Of a stretch of 64,000 nucleotides of DNA, positions 50,527 to 60,789 are shown piece after piece. The DNA is from Actinopolyspora alba (GTDB lineage: Bacteria > Actinomycetota > Actinomycetes > Mycobacteriales > Pseudonocardiaceae). Position numbers and translations under genes: made by a program. The notes under the pieces were generated by a model that worked only from the letters and a program-made list of their open reading frames with translations, was not told the origin of the DNA and searched no databases. Numbering within the stretch: the stretch's first letter is position 1; the number at the start of each line of letters is the position of its first letter. The stretch covers positions 1 through 64,000 of the forward strand of contig NZ_FOMZ01000019.1 in assembly GCF_900112765.1 (NCBI RefSeq), given 5' to 3'.

Positions 50527-51205
50527 CCAGTTGAACGACTCCAGGTCGACCCCCTCACATTCCTCGCCGCACCGGATTGCCTCACCTGACGAACAGGCGT
50601 ATCCGTGCTACGCACGACCGGAAAGTGGTCGGAGAATCGGCAGGGTTGAGCACGCAGAAGAGCCCCCTGATCGAAACCAGAGGGCCCGTGCTATATTTCT
50701 TCCGCCAAGATAGATATATAGCAGTGTTGAGTCTAGCACGGAATAGGCTCCCTCCGCACGCGGTCCAGGCAGCGTGTGGGCAGGGTTACAAGTCCTGGCC
50801 ACGGTTCACAGCCGTGCGGACCGCCGTCAGAGGGCGTGAAGTCCGCGCGTCAGGCAACGCACGATCTAGGCGAACCCGGCCGTGTCCTTGGTAAGCCCTG
50901 ACGCTCATGCTCGGGCACTATCGGCCCATCATCGCCGCTCTGCCCGTAACCCCCGGCTCGGCGAGCCCTTAATCCGGCTCGCGGGGTGAAGCTCCGAAGT
51001 CACAATTCCGGTATACCGAGAAGCTTCACCTCCCCCTCGCTCCCGGCAGAAGTGTGTCCAACGCACGACACACCCGAGATCGAGGGGGGGCTCGCAGCCT
51101 TACGGGTCCACGCGGGACCCGAGCCCCGGCATCGCCTCCGGCTCAACGGGAAAGACGGACGGCGGCCTGGCACCGGGGCCGGGTGAGGCTGTCGGGGTTC
51201 GCGGT
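50527..51205. other. Intergenic region with AT-rich hairpins, no supported gene
   Basis: This 679-base gap ends the lanthipeptide cluster. It contains an AT-rich patch at 50688-50739 in which GTGCTATAT can pair with ATATAGC (50716-50722) or its first six bases with TAGCAC (50734-50739). A six-base hairpin lies at 51104-51119 near the MBOAT stop. GTGAAGCT and AGCTTCAC form an inverted repeat near 50985-51028. A 105-codon open frame at 50577 lacks family resemblance. It may be a scar of a mobile element. Confidence 0.4.
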
Positions 51206-52639
51206 TCAGAACTGGTAGTACAGGAACGGGCTGAACGAGCCCGCCGCCACCAGCAGTCCGGAGTAGACGGTGCCCGCCGTCATCACGCCGACCCGGACAC
51301 CGGTGGCCGTGCGGCCGCGGGCCGACTCGAGGTAGGTGCCGGTGGCGTCGTCGGCGGGCAGCAGCACCACAAGCAGCGCCACCAGCAGGAGCAGCGTGCG
51401 CTGGTTGGTCAGCGCCGCGTCGACCACCGCCGTCACCCCGCCGAGATCGGGAAGCAGCATGTGGCCGAGCATCGTCCCGGCGGTGCCCAGGTCCGGCGCC
51501 CGGAACACCACCCAGCCGAACGTGACCAGCAGCATCGTCGCCGCTCGCCGAGCAGCGCGCGTCCCGGGCCGGACCGGCATCCGGTAGGTCCCGGTGGCCC
51601 GCTCGATCACCAGCATCGCGCCGTGGAACAGTCCCCAGACCAGATACGTCCAGGCCGCGCCGTGCCAGAAGCCGGTCAGCACGAAGATGATCGTCAGGTT
51701 CCGGTAGGTGCGGAACGTGCCGTCGCGGTTGCCGCCGAGCGGGATGTAGACGTAGTCGCGGAACCAGCGCGACAGCGACATGTGCCAGCGCTGCCAGAAC
51801 TCCGTGACCGTCACCGAGGAGTAAGGGCGGGCGAAGTTCTCGGGCAGCCGGAACCCCAGCATCCGCCCCAGCCCGATCGCCATGTCGGAGTACCCGGAGA
51901 AATCGAAGTACAGCTGCATCGTGTAGACGATCGCGCCGAGCCAGGCGATCGCGAATGTCATCTCCGACCCCGAGGTGGCGAAGCAGGCGTCGGCCACCGG
52001 GGCGAGGCTGTCGGCGATGACCACCTTCTTCGTCAGCCCCCAGGCGAACCGGGGGAACCCCGCCGCCATGTCGTCGAGCCGGTGCGTACGCCGCTGCGGC
52101 AGCTGGTCGGCGATCTCGTGGTAGCGCACGATCGGCCCGGCCACCAGCTGCGGGAACATCGCGATGTAGGCCACGAAGGCCACCGGCTCCCGCAACGCCG
52201 GGCGTTCACCACGGTAGATGTCGACCAGGTAGGAGATGTGGTGGAACGTGTAGAACGAGATCCCGATCGGCAGGATGACCTCGAACGTCGGCAGGTGCCC
52301 GCCGAACCACCCCGCCAGCACCGCCGCCTGCTCACTGGCGAATCCCGCGTACTTCCACACCCCCAGCACTGCCAGGTTGAGCACCACGGCGGCGGTGAGC
52401 AGCAGTCTGCGGCGGCTGCCGTCCAGCCGCCACTCGTCGGGCTCCAGGTTCCTGCCCACGAAGAAGTTCACGACGATGCAGCCGAGCAGCAGCATCGTGA
52501 TGCCGCCCGCACCGCTGGCGTAGAACACCAGGCTGGCCACCGCGACGACCGCGTTGCGCCAGGAACGCGGCGCCAGCAGCACGGCGAGCAGCACCGTGGG
52601 CAGGAAGTACCAGAGGAAAAGCGGAGTTGCGAACGACAT
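51206..52639 (-). CDS. MBOAT-family membrane O-acyltransferase (AlgI-like)
   Basis: The 477-residue protein has about eleven membrane helices and the AlgI signatures: FPQLVAGPIVRYHEI, RWHMSLSRWFRDYVYIPLGG and LTGFWHGAAWTYLVWGLFHG with the catalytic His. It moves acyl (usually acetyl) groups across the membrane to a surface polysaccharide, normally with an AlgJ/AlgX-like partner. The only such partner in view is at 23759, 26 kb away. It stands alone here, between the lanthipeptide locus and the trmH-cysS block. Confidence 0.92.
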   Translation of the reverse strand: MSFATPLFLWYFLPTVLLAVLLAPRSWRNAVVAVASLVFYASGAGGITMLLLGCIVVNFFVGRNLEPDEWRLDGSRRRLLLTAAVVLNLAVLGVWKYAGFASEQAAVLAGWFGGHLPTFEVILPIGISFYTFHHISYLVDIYRGERPALREPVAFVAYIAMFPQLVAGPIVRYHEIADQLPQRRTHRLDDMAAGFPRFAWGLTKKVVIADSLAPVADACFATSGSEMTFAIAWLGAIVYTMQLYFDFSGYSDMAIGLGRMLGFRLPENFARPYSSVTVTEFWQRWHMSLSRWFRDYVYIPLGGNRDGTFRTYRNLTIIFVLTGFWHGAAWTYLVWGLFHGAMLVIERATGTYRMPVRPGTRAARRAATMLLVTFGWVVFRAPDLGTAGTMLGHMLLPDLGGVTAVVDAALTNQRTLLLLVALLVVLLPADDATGTYLESARGRTATGVRVGVMTAGTVYSGLLVAAGSFSPFLYYQF

Positions 52640-52857
52640 GTGGGTCCGAGCTCGGTTCGGCGTACAGCGCGGCTGCCGGCCTGCGGTCCGTCAGACTCTA
52701 ACCGAGCCGCACCGAGCACGGGCGCGGAACCGCTGAATTCGGTGGTGAGACGACCGACACAACCCGTCCGCACCGCACCGGCGATTCACCGTCCACATCG
52801 GAGCGACGAGTTCGGCTCCCACTTCGGGATCGACGCGCCGCGCCCCGGAGCGGGGCG

Positions 52858-53817
52858 TCAGCTCAGCCTGCGCCTGCGCGCGACCTCGGCGAGCACCACC
52901 CCGGCCGCGACCGAGGCGTTCAGCGACTCGACCCCGGAGCTCATCGGGATCGACACGGTCTGATCGCAGTTCTCCCTGGTCAACCGGGCCAGCCCCCGGC
53001 CCTCGGAGCCCACCACGACCACGAGCGGATCGGTAGCCAGCTCCAGCTCGTCGGAGGTGATGTCGGAGTCCGCGTCCAGACCGACCACCATCAGCCCCTC
53101 GGACTTGAGGTGCTTGAGCGTGCGGTTGAGGTTGGTTGCCTTCGCCAGCGGTATCCGAGCGGCGGTGCCCGCGCTGGAACGCCACGCCACCGCGGTCATC
53201 CCGGCGCTGCGCCGCTGCGGCAGCAGCACGCCGTGCGCGCCGAACGCCGCCGCCGAACGCACCACCGCCCCGAGGTTGCGGGGATCGGTCACCCCGTCCA
53301 CGGCCACCAGCAGCGGCGGCAGCCCGGAGTTGCGGGCCGCGGTGAGCAGGTCCTCCGGCTCGGAGTACTCGTAGGGCGGGACGCGCAGCGCCAGTCCCTG
53401 GTGCAGCGCGCCGGAGGTCATCCGGTCGAGTTCACCGCGCGGCACCTCCACTACGGAGATCCCCTGGTCCGCGGCGAGCCGGACCGCCTCGGTCACCCGC
53501 TCGTCGGTGTCGATCCCCTCCGCCGCGTACAGCGCGGTGGTGGGCACCCCGGCGCGGACGCACTCCAGCACGGGATTGCGGCCCGCCACGAGCTCACCCG
53601 CGTTGTCGGACTCCTTGCGGCGCTTGTCCCGCTGCTGCTGCGCCTGCTTGCGCGCGTCCGCCTTGCGCTTGGCGGGGTGGTTGAACCTGTTCTCGGCCTT
53701 GGGGGTGGGTTTCTTGCCCTCGAGAGCCTTGCGGCGCTGGCCACCTGATCCGACGACCATGCCCTTCTTGGTGCCCGACTTGCGTACCGCGCCCCTGCGC
53801 TTGTCGTTTCCCGGCAC
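52858..53817 (-). CDS. 23S rRNA 2'-O-ribose methyltransferase, TrmH/SpoU family
   Basis: The 319-residue protein has a Lys/Arg-rich N-terminal extension of about 70 residues, a substrate-binding domain ([21 protein letters not shown]) and the knotted SpoU catalytic domain with [33 protein letters not shown] and [18 protein letters not shown]. It corresponds to the mycobacterial TsnR/Rv3579c position next to cysS. The probable target is 23S rRNA (RlmB-like), with the exact site not determined. Confidence 0.92.
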   Translation of the reverse strand: MPGNDKRRGAVRKSGTKKGMVVGSGGQRRKALEGKKPTPKAENRFNHPAKRKADARKQAQQQRDKRRKESDNAGELVAGRNPVLECVRAGVPTTALYAAEGIDTDERVTEAVRLAADQGISVVEVPRGELDRMTSGALHQGLALRVPPYEYSEPEDLLTAARNSGLPPLLVAVDGVTDPRNLGAVVRSAAAFGAHGVLLPQRRSAGMTAVAWRSSAGTAARIPLAKATNLNRTLKHLKSEGLMVVGLDADSDITSDELELATDPLVVVVGSEGRGLARLTRENCDQTVSIPMSSGVESLNASVAAGVVLAEVARRRRLS

Positions 53818-53820
53818 GAG

Positions 53821-55218
53821 CTATCCGTCCTTCAAAGTCCACATCGGACCGTCGGGGGTGTCCTCGACGGCGATACCGCAGGCGTGCAACCGATCCCGAA
53901 CCGCGTCGGCGGTGGCGAAATCGCGGTCGGCCCGTGCCTGACCACGCTGTTCGAGCAGATCGTCGACCAGCGCGGAAAGCGCCCGGTGCGCCTCGTCGGA
54001 AGCACCCTCCCGACCGGCCCAGTGCGGCGCCAGCGGATCGAGCCCGAAGACGTCGAGCATCGCACGCACCCGTGCCGCACCCTCGCGGGCCGAATCGTCC
54101 TCGCCTGCGTCCAGCGCGGAGTTGGCCTCCCGAACCACGTTGTGCACGGCCGCGATGGCCTGCGGTGTCCCCAGGTCGTCGTTCATGGCCGCGGCGAACT
54201 CCTCGGTCACCCCGGAAGGTTCGACCTCGCCGGTGCGCCGCACCACCCGGTGCAGGAACGACTCGATCCTGCGGAAGGTCGCGACCGCCTCATCGAGCCC
54301 CTCGTCGGAGAACTCCACCGTGGACCGGTAATGCGGTACGACCAGATAATACCGCAGCTCAACGGGTCGGACCCGCTGCAGCAGCGCGGCGATGCCGAGC
54401 GTGTTGCCCAACGACTTCGACATCTTCTCGCCGCTGGCGGTCACCCAGGAGTTGTGCAGCCAGTAGCGGGCGAACCCGTCGCCCGCCGCGTTGGACTGCG
54501 CCAGTTCGTTCTCGTGGTGCGGGAACACCAGATCCAGCCCGCCGCCGTGGATGTCGAACTCCTCCCCCAGGTAGTAGGTCGACATCGCCGAGCACTCCAG
54601 GTGCCAACCCGGCCGACCCCGCCCCCACGGGGCGGGCCAGCTCGGTTCACCCGGTTTCGCCGACTTCCACAGCGTGAAGTCCCTCGGGTCACGCTTGCCC
54701 GCCGGGACCGCCTCCTCGGCCTGCTGCATCTCCTCGGGGCGCTGCCCGGACAGCCTGCCGTAGGACTCCAGGAAGGAGGGCACCGAGAAGTACACGTCGC
54801 CGTCGGCGGCGTAGGCGTGGTCCCGGTCGATCAGCCGCTGCACCAGCTCGACCATCTGGGTGATGTGCCCGGTCGCCCTGGGAGTCGCCGAGGGCGGCAG
54901 GCAACCGAGCCGGTCGTAGGCGTCCTCGAACGCCCGCTCGTGCGTGGCGGCCCACTCCCACCAGGGGCGCCCGGCCTCGGCTGCCTTGGCCAGGATCTTG
55001 TCGTCGATGTCGGTGACGTTGCGCACCAGCCGCACCTCGTAGCCGAGGTGGGTCAGCCAGCGCCGCAGCACGTCGAAGTTGAGCCCGCTGCGCACGTGAC
55101 CGACGTGCGGCAGGTCCTGAACCGTGGCCCCACACAGGTACAACGTCGCCAGGCCCTCCTGGCGGGGCTGGAACTCACGTGTGGTGCGGCTCGCGGTGTC
55201 ATGCAGGTACAGGCTCAC
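53821..55218 (-). CDS. cysS: Cysteinyl-tRNA synthetase
   Basis: The 465-residue class I synthetase charges tRNA-Cys. Visible are the zinc-ligand Cys in [20 protein letters not shown] with the HIGH-equivalent HVGH, the second zinc segment [27 protein letters not shown] with His/Glu ligands, and KMSKSLGN. Length is typical. It is three bases from the trmH-type gene, conserved with mycobacteria, and follows ispF except for an inserted HAD gene and repeat region. Confidence 0.95.
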   Translation of the reverse strand: MSLYLHDTASRTTREFQPRQEGLATLYLCGATVQDLPHVGHVRSGLNFDVLRRWLTHLGYEVRLVRNVTDIDDKILAKAAEAGRPWWEWAATHERAFEDAYDRLGCLPPSATPRATGHITQMVELVQRLIDRDHAYAADGDVYFSVPSFLESYGRLSGQRPEEMQQAEEAVPAGKRDPRDFTLWKSAKPGEPSWPAPWGRGRPGWHLECSAMSTYYLGEEFDIHGGGLDLVFPHHENELAQSNAAGDGFARYWLHNSWVTASGEKMSKSLGNTLGIAALLQRVRPVELRYYLVVPHYRSTVEFSDEGLDEAVATFRRIESFLHRVVRRTGEVEPSGVTEEFAAAMNDDLGTPQAIAAVHNVVREANSALDAGEDDSAREGAARVRAMLDVFGLDPLAPHWAGREGASDEAHRALSALVDDLLEQRGQARADRDFATADAVRDRLHACGIAVEDTPDGPMWTLKDG

Positions 55219-55284
55219 ACCGTGATGGTACGGGCAAGACCTGTGCCGATCACAAATCCGGTCGGATTACGGCGGCCGATGGGC

Positions 55285-55974
55285 TCACAGCGACACGCCG
55301 TGATCGGCGACGGCCCGCAGCAGCGCGTCCGGCCGCTCGTCGGTCGGGGACGGCTCGACGTGGGCGAACCGGCAGCCCACCTCGGTGGCGGCGCCGTCGG
55401 CCTCGACGCTGTCACCGATCATCAGTGCCTGCTCCGGCTCGACGTCGATCCGCTCGCAAGCACGCAGGAACAGCTTCGGATCGGGCTTGATCACACCTTC
55501 GACGTAGGACATCAGCACCGAGTCGAAGAGACCGCCGATACCGACGCGGTCCAGCGCGGGTCGGATGTCGAAGGCGATGTTGCTGATGACCGCGGTGCGG
55601 ACACCCGCCTCGTGCAGCCGCCGCACCACGGGAGCCGCGTCGGGATAGGGCGTCCAGCAGTCCGGATCGATCAGCCGCGAGTAGAGCGCCTCGGCCTGTG
55701 CCGGATCGGTGAGGCCGGAGCTGCGCAGCACCTCCAGGTAGACCTTGCGGTGCTGGTCCGGGTAGAGGTCCCGCTCGTCCCATGCCTGCTGGTACTCCTG
55801 GGAGAGCTTGACCACCTGCTGCGTGGGGGCGGTCATCCGCCGCATCAGCTCGGTCTGGGCCTCCAGGTCCCACTGCTTCCCGGACTCGTCGGTCACCCCG
55901 GCCAACCAGGACTCGTCCTGCTCCAGCCGGAACAGGGTGCCGGAAAAGTCGAAGAGCACTGCGCGCACGGTCAC
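55285..55974 (-). CDS. HAD-superfamily hydrolase
   Basis: The 229-residue protein from GTG 55974 shows all HAD motifs: LFDFSGTLFRL (nucleophile Asp), AVISNIAFDIRP (motif II Thr/Ser region), a Lys in VIKPDPKLFL, and MIGDSVEADGAAT (motif IV). It is a small-molecule phosphatase or dehalogenase-like enzyme of unknown substrate. It is inserted between cysS and ispF relative to the mycobacterial order, with dispersed repeats on one side. No good ribosome site was found; GTG 55968 is another start. Confidence 0.88.
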   Translation of the reverse strand: MTVRAVLFDFSGTLFRLEQDESWLAGVTDESGKQWDLEAQTELMRRMTAPTQQVVKLSQEYQQAWDERDLYPDQHRKVYLEVLRSSGLTDPAQAEALYSRLIDPDCWTPYPDAAPVVRRLHEAGVRTAVISNIAFDIRPALDRVGIGGLFDSVLMSYVEGVIKPDPKLFLRACERIDVEPEQALMIGDSVEADGAATEVGCRFAHVEPSPTDERPDALLRAVADHGVSL

Positions 55975-56060
55975 GATTCCACGGTACTGGTGCACACCAC
56001 CTCGTCGTCCCGCCGATGCGGTGAACATCACCACTTTTCCACCGCCGGCGGCTCGCTTTC

Positions 56061-56470
56061 CGTAGCTGGTCGCGTGGCGGAACCTCGCGCACGGCTCTCG
56101 CTGCGGGTGCCGGAGACATCGGGTAGCGATCTACCGGCGCGGCGATTTCTCGCGAAATTGACGCCCCAGTGCGGCGGTGTGGCCCCAGCTGGCGTCAATT
56201 TCTCGCGAAATCGCCGCGCGGAACCCTCGCTGGGACGCGGCCGTTAGTGTCGCAGCGCACGAGTCCCCGGTGCGTGAGTCGGATGCATCGCAAGGCCGGG
56301 GCACTTCGACGCGGGGCCGAGCCCCACCACGCACGCAGCTCGCACCGCCGCGGGTTCTCCGGTGCGGCTCTCGCGAGGACGCCGGAGACGTTGTGTAGGT
56401 CGCTACCCGATGTCGCCGGACCCGCAGCGAGAACCGTGCCAGAGGTTCCGCCACCCACACCGCCAGGCAA
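56061..56470. repeat. Composite dispersed repeat region (copy 2)
   Basis: Between the HAD gene and ispF lie three repeat parts. A half copy of a hairpin repeat (TGGCGGAACCTCGCGCACGG, 56075-56137) comes first. ATTTCTCGCGAAAT boxes follow at 56145-56158 and 56198-56211, around a linker with CGGTGTGGCCCC. A full copy of the hairpin repeat lies in inverse orientation at 56342-56464. The full hairpin repeat recurs at 61446-61575 and the boxes at 23613 and 61650. No gene is supported in this stretch. Confidence 0.8.
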
Positions 56471-56484
56471 CCCGAGCCGCCGAT

Positions 56485-56973
56485 TCAATAAACCAACGCG
56501 GTGGCGATGGCGGCGATCCCTTCACCTCTTCCGGTGAGTCCGAGCCCGTCGGTGGTGGTTCCGGAAACCGAGACCTCACCACCGAGCGCCTCGCCGAGCA
56601 CGGCACCTGCCTCCGCCCTGCGGTCGCCTATCCGGGGGGTGTTACCGATCACCTGCACCGAGGCGTTGCCGAGCCTGCGGCCCTCACCGGCGAGCAGGCC
56701 ACGCACGTGCGCCAGGAAATCGACACCGTGCGCCCCGGCCCACCGCTGGTCGCCGGTGCCGAACACCGAACCGAGATCCCCCAGCCCCGCCGCGGACAGC
56801 ACCGCGTCGCAGAGAGCGTGACTCGCGACGTCACCGTCGGAGTGCCCGGAACAGCCGTCGCGGTCCGGCCAGTGGAGTCCGGCCATCCAGCACGGCCTGC
56901 CCGCCACGATCGGATGAACATCGACACCCTGACCGATCCGGGGTAGCCCGATCGATGACGGCTCGGCACTCAC
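56485..56973 (-). CDS. ispF: 2-C-methyl-D-erythritol 2,4-cyclodiphosphate synthase
   Basis: The 162-residue enzyme of the non-mevalonate isoprenoid pathway shows the metal-binding GQGVDVHPI near the N-terminus, [28 protein letters not shown] and the C-terminal [15 protein letters not shown]. It overlaps ispD by four bases (ATGA), so the two consecutive-pathway genes are coupled, as in mycobacteria. Confidence 0.95.
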   Translation of the reverse strand: MSAEPSSIGLPRIGQGVDVHPIVAGRPCWMAGLHWPDRDGCSGHSDGDVASHALCDAVLSAAGLGDLGSVFGTGDQRWAGAHGVDFLAHVRGLLAGEGRRLGNASVQVIGNTPRIGDRRAEAGAVLGEALGGEVSVSGTTTDGLGLTGRGEGIAAIATALVY

Positions 56974-57740
56974 GACTCGTCACCGCACCTTTCGGAAGCG
57001 TCACTTTCCGTGCCGTTCGAACGACCGAGAGTGTCCACCCGGGATTCGGGGAGTTCGACCGGCCCGGCAGCCAGCACGGCCTCGGCCACGGCCAGATCGA
57101 AGGAAGTCGTCACTTTCAGGGCGTTGGTGTGACCGTCGACAGTTTCCACCGGGTACCCCAGTCGTTCCACCAGACCGGCGTCGTCGGTGGCCACGTCCCC
57201 GGCCGCCCCGTAAGCCTCGCGGAGAACGTCGACGGTGAACCCCTGCGGGGTCTGCACCGTGCGGAGCCGCGAGCGGTCCACGGTCTCGGCCACCACGCCC
57301 TCGTCGTCGACCCGCTTGATCGTGTCCGCCACGGACAACGTCGGCACCACGGCAGGAGCGCCCCGTTCGACCGCGGCGACCACGTCGCGGATCACCCGGG
57401 CGGGTGTGAACGCACGAGCGGCGTCGTGCACCAGCACGACCTCCGCCGAAGGCACCAACCGGTCCGCGGCACGTAACGCCGCACGAACGGAGTCGGTGCG
57501 CTCACCGCCACCGGGAACTACGTGTACCCGTTCGCCGAGATCTCGCACCTCGCGGCCCATCAGGTCGAGCTGACCCGGTGCGGCGGCCACTACGACGTGC
57601 CCCACACTCCCCGAATCCAACAGGCCACGGACCGCGCGCGACAACAGGGACTGCCCGAGTACTCGAACCAGTGCTTTGGGAACACCGGCACCGAGACGGG
57701 CACCCCGCCCGGCGGCCGGAACCAGCGCTACGGTGTCCAC
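56970..57740 (-). CDS. ispD: 2-C-methyl-D-erythritol 4-phosphate cytidylyltransferase
   Basis: The 256-residue enzyme adds CMP to MEP. It has the nucleotide-binding [21 protein letters not shown], the catalytic-loop [15 protein letters not shown], and [19 protein letters not shown] start. It lies 16 bases downstream of carD on the same strand, with ispF overlapping its end, matching the mycobacterial carD-ispD-ispF order. Confidence 0.95.
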   Translation of the reverse strand: MDTVALVPAAGRGARLGAGVPKALVRVLGQSLLSRAVRGLLDSGSVGHVVVAAAPGQLDLMGREVRDLGERVHVVPGGGERTDSVRAALRAADRLVPSAEVVLVHDAARAFTPARVIRDVVAAVERGAPAVVPTLSVADTIKRVDDEGVVAETVDRSRLRTVQTPQGFTVDVLREAYGAAGDVATDDAGLVERLGYPVETVDGHTNALKVTTSFDLAVAEAVLAAGPVELPESRVDTLGRSNGTESDASERCGDES

Positions 57741-57756
57741 ACTGCTCGGATAGTCG

Positions 57757-58245
57757 TCAGACCGTCGTCGCCAGGACTTCGTCCAGCAGACTCTCGGCCT
57801 TGCCCTCGTCGGTGCCCTCCGCCAGCGCCAACTCGCTGACCAGGATCTGCCGGGCCTTCATCAGCATCCGCTTCTCGCCCGCGGACAGCCCGCGATCCTG
57901 CTCGCGCCGCCAGAGATCACGCACCACTTCGGCCACCTTGTTCACGTCACCGGAGGCGAGCTTCTCGACGTTCGCCTTGTACCGACGCGACCAGTTGGTG
58001 GGCTCCTCGGTATGATCAGAACGCAGCACGTCGAAAACGTGATCGAGACCCTCCTGGCCGACCACGTCTCGCACCCCGACGTGCTCGGCGTTCTCGGCGG
58101 GAAGACGAACGGTGAGGTTGTCTTTTTCGACCCGAAGTACGAGGTACTGTTTTTCTTCGCCCTTGATTACACGTGTCTCGACTGCCTCGATCAGCGCAGC
58201 GCCGTGACGCGGGTAGACGACGGTCTCTCCGACCTTGAAAACCAT
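57757..58245 (-). CDS. carD: CarD-family RNA polymerase-binding regulator
   Basis: The 162 residues equal the length of M. tuberculosis CarD. The N-terminal RNA-polymerase-interaction domain reads [20 protein letters not shown], followed by [20 protein letters not shown]. The C-terminal helical DNA-binding part contains [17 protein letters not shown] with the wedge Trp. CarD stabilises open complexes at rRNA and other promoters. It is divergent from lpqE, with 287 bases between. Confidence 0.95.
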   Translation of the reverse strand: MVFKVGETVVYPRHGAALIEAVETRVIKGEEKQYLVLRVEKDNLTVRLPAENAEHVGVRDVVGQEGLDHVFDVLRSDHTEEPTNWSRRYKANVEKLASGDVNKVAEVVRDLWRREQDRGLSAGEKRMLMKARQILVSELALAEGTDEGKAESLLDEVLATTV

Positions 58246-58532
58246 GTGTCCTCTGCCCCTTTCGCTGTGTCCAGTCTAGCATGGTCAGCAACGCCACTTC
58301 GACGGGCTCGACATCTTCGTTGCAGGTCAGACGACGATTAGGGGGTTGACAACCCGGCTTCCCCCGTGCATGCGGCCCGGCTTCCCCGGTGCGCAAGGCA
58401 GGGTTTCCGTGCTCGAGAACGGCCCCGCGAACGGGACGCACGGCACATCCGCCGGGGTGCGACCGACATCGCCGACGACAACGGTTTAGGCTCATACCCG
58501 GTTGTCCGGCAAGCAGGAAGGACGCTGCATCC

Positions 58533-59333
58533 GTGAGCCGCCCACAGCACAGCAAGGCAGTTCGCCAGCGGTTGGTACCCGCGGTCGTCGGCCTGGGCGC
58601 CGTCGCCGCGCTCTCCGGCTGCGCCACCGGCCAGCAGGCCGAGACCTCGCAGCAGGTCGCCGCCATCTACGGTGCGAGCGCCGACGCGAAGACCATGGCC
58701 GTTCGGAACGCGACCCTGAGCTACCCGGAAGGGGAAGCGGTCTACCCGAAGGGGTCGAACGCACCGATCGAGACCGTTCTGATCAACGGTGGCCAGCAGC
58801 AGGACAGGCTGGTCGATGTCAGCAGTAGCTACGCGCGGTCGGCAGAGATCAGCGGAACCCGGCGGATTCCCGCGGAAACCAGGCTCTACGCGGTGTCGGA
58901 CACCGCGGATTCGAGCAAGGTCACCGCTGCCGAGGCCACCGGCGACGACCAGCGCGAGCGGGTACGAATCACCCTCGAAGGGCTGACCCAGGGCATCCGG
59001 CCGGGGGTGACGATTCCGGTCGAGTTCACCTTCGCCAACGCGGGCGCGGTGACCCTGCAGGTTCCGATCGGCGCCAGCCCCGAGCCGAGGCCGGAGTACG
59101 GCAGCCCGCACGGTGGCGGTGGAACGGGCACCGGCGGCGAGTCGGGCCACTCCGGTGAGTCGGGCGGATCAGGCGAGTCCCACGGTTCCGGCGAATCGAG
59201 CGGGTCCGGCGAGTCCAGTGGCTCCGAGCAGTCCGGCGAGTCCGGCGGCTCCGGTCAGAGCGAGGAGAGCTCCTCCGACGAGTCGAGCGGTTCCGACCAG
59301 AACGCCGAAACCGGGCAGTCCACCGGCGAGTGA
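58533..59333 (+). CDS. lpqE: LpqE-like lipoprotein with Gly/Ser/Glu repeats
   Basis: The 266-residue protein from GTG 58533 has a signal peptide ending in the lipobox LSGCATG, then an LpqE-type (copper-chaperone PCu(A)C-like) beta domain with MAVRNATLSYPEG, VSSSYARSAEI and FTFANAGAVTLQVPI. A low-complexity tail of about 75 residues is made of GESGGSGES-type units. It occupies the same divergent position to carD as mycobacterial lpqE (Rv3584). The acidic tail is absent from mycobacterial LpqE as I recall and may be a spacer into the cell wall. Confidence 0.85.
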   Translation: MSRPQHSKAVRQRLVPAVVGLGAVAALSGCATGQQAETSQQVAAIYGASADAKTMAVRNATLSYPEGEAVYPKGSNAPIETVLINGGQQQDRLVDVSSSYARSAEISGTRRIPAETRLYAVSDTADSSKVTAAEATGDDQRERVRITLEGLTQGIRPGVTIPVEFTFANAGAVTLQVPIGASPEPRPEYGSPHGGGGTGTGGESGHSGESGGSGESHGSGESSGSGESSGSEQSGESGGSGQSEESSSDESSGSDQNAETGQSTGE

Positions 59334-59347
59334 AGCTCGACGTCCCC

Positions 59348-59371
59348 GACGCGCGGCAGCGGCCGCGCGTC
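59348..59371 (+). terminator. Hairpin between lpqE and radA
   Basis: GACGCGCGG and CCGCGCGTC pair perfectly around CAGCGG, 15 bases after the lpqE stop. There is no T-run. It is a probable factor-assisted terminator or attenuator. Confidence 0.55.
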
Positions 59372-59418
59372 GCGCGGGTCGTCCCGAACGTGTCGTGACC
59401 ACCGGTTAGTCTGCCCAC

Positions 59419-60789
59419 GTGGCTACCAAGAACGCGCGCGCCGGAAACGGCTATCGGTGCACCGAGTGTGGCCGCACGGTTACCAAGTGGGTCGGCCAGT
59501 GCCCGGACTGCGCGAACTGGGGCACGCTGGAGGAAGCCTCCGCCCAGCCCGCCGCACTGTCCAAAGTCGGCAGCTCCGAGCCCGGCTCCCCCGCGCGCCC
59601 CATCGCCGAGGTGGATCTGGAGTCCGCCCGCGCGGTCCCCACCGGGATCGCCGAACTGGACCGGGTGCTCGGCGGCGGCATCGTGCCGGGGGCCGTGGTC
59701 CTGCTCGCGGGCGAGCCCGGTGTGGGAAAGTCCACACTCCTGCTGGAGACCGCGTACCGCTGGGCGGCGGGCGGCTCCGGCGGTCGCTCGTTGTACGTCA
59801 CCGGGGAGGAGTCGGCGGGCCAGGTGAGGCTGCGCGCCGAACGCACCGACTCGCTGCACGACGAGCTCTACCTCGGCGCCGAGAGCGACCTCTCCGCCGT
59901 CGTCGGGCACGTGGAACAACTGCGCCCCGGACTGTTGATCGTGGACTCGATCCAGACGGTGCAGTCCGGCGAGACCGATGGCACACCGGGTGGAGTCACC
60001 CAGGTGCGCGCAGTGACCACCGCGCTTGTGGCGCTGGCGAAGGAGCGCGGCCTGCCGGTGATCCTCGTGGGGCACGTCACCAAGGACGGTGCGGTGGCCG
60101 GTCCGCGGGTGCTGGAGCACCTGGTCGACGTGGTGCTGCAGTTCGAGGGGGACGAGCACTCCACGCTGCGGATGCTGCGCGGGGTCAAGAACCGGTTCGG
60201 CCCCGCCGACGAGGTCGGCTGCTTCGAACAGGGCGACGACGGCATCGCCGAGGTGACCGACCCGTCCGGACTGTTCGTCAACGGGCGGCAGAACCTGGTG
60301 CCGGGTACCGCCGTGACGGTGGTCGTGGAGGGCAAACGTCCGCTGCTCGCCGAGGTGCAGGCGCTGGTAAGCCCCACCCAGATGAACATGCCGCGCAGGG
60401 CGGTGAGCGGGCTGGACTCGGCCCGGTTGTCGATGATGCTCGCGGTGCTCGACAAGCGCGGCAACATCAAGACCGGTGACCAGGACGTCTACGCCGCCAC
60501 GGTCGGCGGCGTGAAGATCACCGAACCCGCGATCGACCTGGCCATCGCGTTGGCCGTGGCCTCCGCGAAGCTGGACGTGCCGCCGCGCGCGAACACGATC
60601 GCGGTGGGCGAGGTCGGGCTCGCCGGTGAGGTGCGCCGGGTCAACGCGGTGGGCCGCAGGCTCGCGGAGGCAGCTCGGCTCGGATTCGAGTACGCGCTGG
60701 TGCCACCGGACAGCGGACAACCCCCCGCGGGGATCAAGGCCGTCGAGGTCGGCGACCTGCGTGGCGCGCTGCGGGCGCTGCGGAGCTGA
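59419..60789 (+). CDS. radA: DNA repair protein RadA
   Basis: The 456-residue protein has the N-terminal C4 zinc finger (YRCTECGRTVTKWVGQCPDC), a RecA-like ATPase with Walker A GEPGVGKST, the RadA-specific KNRFG motif (GVKNRFGPADEVG) and a C-terminal Lon-protease-like domain (VGEVGLAGEVRRV). It promotes branch migration in recombination. GTG start. In most actinobacteria disA follows; here a carbonic anhydrase does. Confidence 0.95.
   Translation: MATKNARAGNGYRCTECGRTVTKWVGQCPDCANWGTLEEASAQPAALSKVGSSEPGSPARPIAEVDLESARAVPTGIAELDRVLGGGIVPGAVVLLAGEPGVGKSTLLLETAYRWAAGGSGGRSLYVTGEESAGQVRLRAERTDSLHDELYLGAESDLSAVVGHVEQLRPGLLIVDSIQTVQSGETDGTPGGVTQVRAVTTALVALAKERGLPVILVGHVTKDGAVAGPRVLEHLVDVVLQFEGDEHSTLRMLRGVKNRFGPADEVGCFEQGDDGIAEVTDPSGLFVNGRQNLVPGTAVTVVVEGKRPLLAEVQALVSPTQMNMPRRAVSGLDSARLSMMLAVLDKRGNIKTGDQDVYAATVGGVKITEPAIDLAIALAVASAKLDVPPRANTIAVGEVGLAGEVRRVNAVGRRLAEAARLGFEYALVPPDSGQPPAGIKAVEVGDLRGALRALRS

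Noticed and set aside
50577-50894. 105-codon forward frame in the gap after the lanthipeptide cluster
   Set aside because: Crosses the AT-rich hairpins, Arg-rich and without motifs or a ribosome site; probably chance.
53884-56247. Forward open frame of 787 codons opposite cysS and the HAD gene
   Set aside because: Antisense to genes with clear catalytic motifs; composition typical of a GC-rich shadow.
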